In this document: in pieces, positions 4,970 to 7,006 of the stretch | Layout: every line of letters starts with the position of its first letter | Numbering within the stretch: position 1 is the stretch's first letter | Assembly: GCA_021819345.1 (NCBI GenBank) | Contig: JAKARG010000169.1 | Coordinates: forward strand, 1 to 7,006 | Source: Actinomycetes bacterium | GTDB taxonomy: Bacteria > Actinomycetota > Acidimicrobiia > Acidimicrobiales > Palsa-688 | Reading direction: 5' to 3' | DNA length: 7,006 nucleotides | Notes under the pieces: generated by a model | Databases searched by the model: none | Seen by the model: the letters and a program-made list of their open reading frames with translations, nothing else | What the model was told of the DNA's origin: nothing | Translations under genes and position numbers: made by a program

Positions 4970-6307
4970 TCCTCGGGCCAGCGCGTAGTCGACCATCTCC
5001 GTCGACGCTGGCAGGGTCGCCATGTCGGGCCCCCCGCACCCGAGCCGGTCGCCGACCCCGGGGACCACGAGCTCTACCGGATCCTCAACTTCGCCCTGCG
5101 CGCCGGGGCGCTCATGCTGGCGAGCGGCGCGGGCACCGCGGAGGTCGAGGCGACCATCGTCGAGCTCACCGCCGCCTGCGGGCTGCCGGGCTGCGAGGTG
5201 GACGTGACCTTCACCTCCCTCACCGTGTCGTACCTGCGCGGCGAGGACGTCGAGCCGGTCACCACCATGCAGGTCGTGCGCCAGCGCAGCGTCGACTTCG
5301 GGCGCCTGTCGGCGGTGCACCGGCTGCGAGAGGACCTGGTCGCCCGGCGCCTGGCTCCCGAGGAGGCCTTCGCCGCCCTCGATGCCATCGTGGAGCTGCC
5401 CTCCCGGCGGAAGACGGTCGTGGTCGTCGGCTGGGCGGGCATGGCGGCGGCCTTCGCCGTGCTGCTCGGGGGGGCGGCCCTCGTCGGCGCGGTGTCGTTG
5501 GTGTCGGCCTGCTTGGTCTACCTCGCCGGCCGGTGGCTCAACCGCCGGGGGATCCCGGCCTACTTCGGGACCGCGCTCGGCTCGGCCATCGCGACCGGCT
5601 TCGCCCTCGCCCTGGTGGCGGCGCACGTCTCGGCGCGTAGCAACCTGGTCGTCGCCGGGGGGATCATGGTCCTCGTGCCGGGCTACGCGCTCGTCGCGAG
5701 CGTCCAAGACGCCCTCACCGGCTTCCCGATCTCGGCGGGCGCTCGGGGCCTCGAGGTGCTCGTCACCGCCACGGGCATCCTCACCGGGGTGGCCGTGGTG
5801 CTCTACCTGGCGGCGAGCGCCGGCCTCGAGGTCCGCCTCGGAGCAAGCATCAGCACCTCGCTCGGCGACCTCCCCTTCCAGGTAGCCGCCGCGGGCGTTG
5901 CCTCGGCCCTCTACGCCGTCGCCACCTCCGTGCCCCGCCGGCTGGTCCTCGGCTCGGCCGCCGCGGGCGCGCTCGGCTGGGGCGTGTTCCTCTCGCTGCT
6001 TCGCGCCGGGGTCTCCGACATCGTCGCCACCGCCACCGCGGCCATCATCATCGGCCTCGTCGGCCAGCTGCTCGCCGAGCGGCTCCGCACCCACCCGTTC
6101 CTGTTCCTCGTGCCCGGCGTGATGCCGCTGGTCCCGGGCCTCACCATCTACCAGGGGATGCTCGACCTGTTCTACCGCAACCCTGCGGGCAGCCCCACCC
6201 TGCTCCGGGCGCTCGTGATCGGCCTCGCCATCGCAGCCGGGGTGATCCTCGGGTCGATGGCGATGCGCCCGATGCACCGCCGCCGGCGGGTGCCCGCCAG
6301 GCCCTGA
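4967..6307 (+). CDS. thrE: ThrE-family threonine/serine exporter-like membrane protein
   Basis: A 446-residue protein with the two-part layout of single-chain ThrE exporters. The cytosolic N-terminal section contains LYRILNFALRAGALMLASGAGTAEVE and VDVTFTSLTVSYLRG, followed by about ten hydrophobic segments from about residue 147 onward in two groups. The second group contains FLFLVPGVMPLVPGLTIYQGML near the end, typical of the ThrE_2 half. The family member of C. glutamicum exports threonine and serine with the proton motive force; the substrate here is not proven. Length is slightly below the 489 residues of the C. glutamicum protein. GTG 4967 is chosen for the promoter immediately before it and about 38 residues of linker before the conserved part. 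The frame is open far upstream, but that stretch is only the antigenic Arg/Pro-rich shadow of the reductase gene. Confidence 0.88.
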   Translation: MSSGQRVVDHLRRRWQGRHVGPPAPEPVADPGDHELYRILNFALRAGALMLASGAGTAEVEATIVELTAACGLPGCEVDVTFTSLTVSYLRGEDVEPVTTMQVVRQRSVDFGRLSAVHRLREDLVARRLAPEEAFAALDAIVELPSRRKTVVVVGWAGMAAAFAVLLGGAALVGAVSLVSACLVYLAGRWLNRRGIPAYFGTALGSAIATGFALALVAAHVSARSNLVVAGGIMVLVPGYALVASVQDALTGFPISAGARGLEVLVTATGILTGVAVVLYLAASAGLEVRLGASISTSLGDLPFQVAAAGVASALYAVATSVPRRLVLGSAAAGALGWGVFLSLLRAGVSDIVATATAAIIIGLVGQLLAERLRTHPFLFLVPGVMPLVPGLTIYQGMLDLFYRNPAGSPTLLRALVIGLAIAAGVILGSMAMRPMHRRRRVPARP

Positions 6308-6358
6308 GGCCACCGGCCGGGCCATCGGGGCACACGCCGTCCGCTTCGGGGGAGCCCG

Positions 6359-6414
6359 CCGGCCCACGAGGGTCGCTCGGGCCAGGCCGGCCCACGAGGG
6401 TCGCTCGGGCCAGG
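6359..6414. repeat. Two perfect tandem copies of a 28-bp hairpin unit
   Basis: The units at 6359-6386 and 6387-6414 are identical. Within each, GGCC-CA-CGAG pairs with CTCG-GGCC (8 bp, two-base CA bulge) around the loop GGTCG, so the duplication gives two consecutive hairpins. They lie 52 bases after the thrE-like stop and about 70 bases before dop. They could serve as a terminator lacking a T-tract, an mRNA 3' stabiliser or a small mobile palindromic repeat. The remaining bases of 6308-6486 show nothing else apart from the dop promoter. Confidence 0.7.
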
Positions 6415-6474
6415 TCGGCTCGCTCAGCCCGCCGCCGCGGCGGCCGGCTCACCCAGATCCACCCCGGGGTTCGG

Positions 6475-6489
6475 TAACGTCGTCACGTG
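6475..6489 (+). promoter_or_regulatory. Leaderless-type promoter of dop
   Basis: TAACGT (6475-6480), a TANNNT -10, ends six bases before the GTG at 6487. No Shine-Dalgarno sequence is present. A transcript starting about seven bases after the -10 would begin on the start codon. The form is close to TAGCGT before the preceding gene. Confidence 0.6.
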
Positions 6490-7006
6490 GCCATCGCCAA
6501 GGTCCTCGGCTTGGAGACCGAGTACGGGATCGCCGTGAAGGGCTCGGCGGACCCCAACCCGATCGCGGCCTCCTCGGCGCTCATCAATGCCTACGTGGCA
6601 GAGCTGTCTCGGCGGGTCGGTTGGGACTTCGAGGACGAGACACCCGGCCGGGACGCCCGGGGCTTCTCCCGGGAGGCGGCGGCACCGCCGGAGATCGAGA
6701 CCCACCTGGTGAACGCCGTGCTCACCAACGGGGCGCGCTACTACGTGGACCACGCCCACCCGGAGTACTCGACGCCGGAGTGCTCGACGGTCCGGGAGGT
6801 GGTGACCTACGACAAGGCGGGAGAGCTGATCCTCGCCCGGTCGGTCGAGGCCGCCGGACGTCTCCTGCCGCCCGGCCAGCAGCTAGTGGTGCTGAAGAAC
6901 AACTCCGACGGCAAGGGGAACTCCTACGGCACCCACGAGAACTACCTGATGGACCGGGCCGCCCCCTTCGGACGGGTGGTGGCCCACGTGATACCCCACT
7001 TCGTGT
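6487..7006 (+). CDS. dop: Pup deamidase/depupylase Dop, N-terminal part (runs off the right edge)
   Basis: The first 173 codons of Dop, which deamidates the C-terminal Gln of Pup to Glu and removes Pup from tagged proteins in the Pup-proteasome pathway in the cytosol. GLETEYGI (8-15) has the metal/ATP-binding glutamates. NGARYYVDHAHPEYSTPEC (80-98) contains Asp87 at the position of the catalytic aspartate. KNNSDGKGNSYGTHENYLM is the conserved nucleotide-site segment, and HVIPHFV marks the start of the next strand. The stretch WDFEDETPGRDARGF (45-59) matches the Dop-specific insertion and HAHPEYS the Dop form of that motif, so this is Dop rather than the Pup ligase PafA. The GTG start gives the conserved N terminus with no extension. 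Its upstream neighbour is a ThrE-like gene, not the proteasomal ATPase gene often found before dop. Confidence 0.93.
   Translation, partial: MAIAKVLGLETEYGIAVKGSADPNPIAASSALINAYVAELSRRVGWDFEDETPGRDARGFSREAAAPPEIETHLVNAVLTNGARYYVDHAHPEYSTPECSTVREVVTYDKAGELILARSVEAAGRLLPPGQQLVVLKNNSDGKGNSYGTHENYLMDRAAPFGRVVAHVIPHFV

Noticed and set aside
4754..6367. 537-codon minus-strand ORF opposite the ThrE-like gene
   Set aside because: Low-complexity Gly/Arg/Glu/His composition typical of antisense shadow; the plus strand encodes a clear membrane exporter.
6359..6414. CRISPR array
   Set aside because: Only two copies, directly abutting with no spacers.

Overview
The window is high-GC and most likely comes from an actinobacterium. 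The strongest evidence is the partial gene at the right end, which encodes Dop, the Pup deamidase/depupylase of the actinobacterial Pup-proteasome system. GTG starts, leaderless-looking TANNNT promoters and a CgArsR-like ArsR agree with this. An acidimicrobial-type lineage is a guess; no taxonomic marker in the window decides it.

Layout. (1) 1-412, minus strand: the N-terminal 137 codons of a sugar-type ABC transporter substrate-binding lipoprotein, running off the left edge. (2) 413-1640: about 1.2 kb without a recognisable intact gene. It holds a 19-bp tandem repeat, a bulged hairpin (540-585), an orphan coding-like 3' fragment (1077-1235), a tRNA T-arm/acceptor relic (1413-1435) and some inverted repeats, so it looks like decayed or accessory DNA. 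(3) 1639-4859: an arsenic-resistance locus. arsR (minus) diverges from a plus-strand unit made of a possible 35-codon leader ORF, an Acr3-type arsenite efflux permease, and a CoA-disulfide-reductase-like flavoprotein whose start overlaps the acr3 stop by 10 bases. (4) 4967-6307: a full-length ThrE-family exporter with its own leaderless-type promoter. (5) 6308-6486: an intergenic region with two perfect tandem copies of a 28-bp hairpin unit. (6) 6487-7006: the start of dop, again with a leaderless-type promoter.

How the genes work together. ArsR carries a Cys-Cys pair near its N terminus plus a CVCD motif in the DNA-binding domain, and should release the shared arsR/acr3 promoter when As(III) or Sb(III) binds. 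Acr3 then exports arsenite. The flavoprotein, probably translated by coupling to acr3, would serve thiol redox balance during arsenite stress (inference). No arsenate reductase is seen here. thrE and dop appear to be independent chromosomal genes. The tRNA relic and the gene-poor stretch to the left of arsR suggest a past integration or excision boundary near 1.4 kb.
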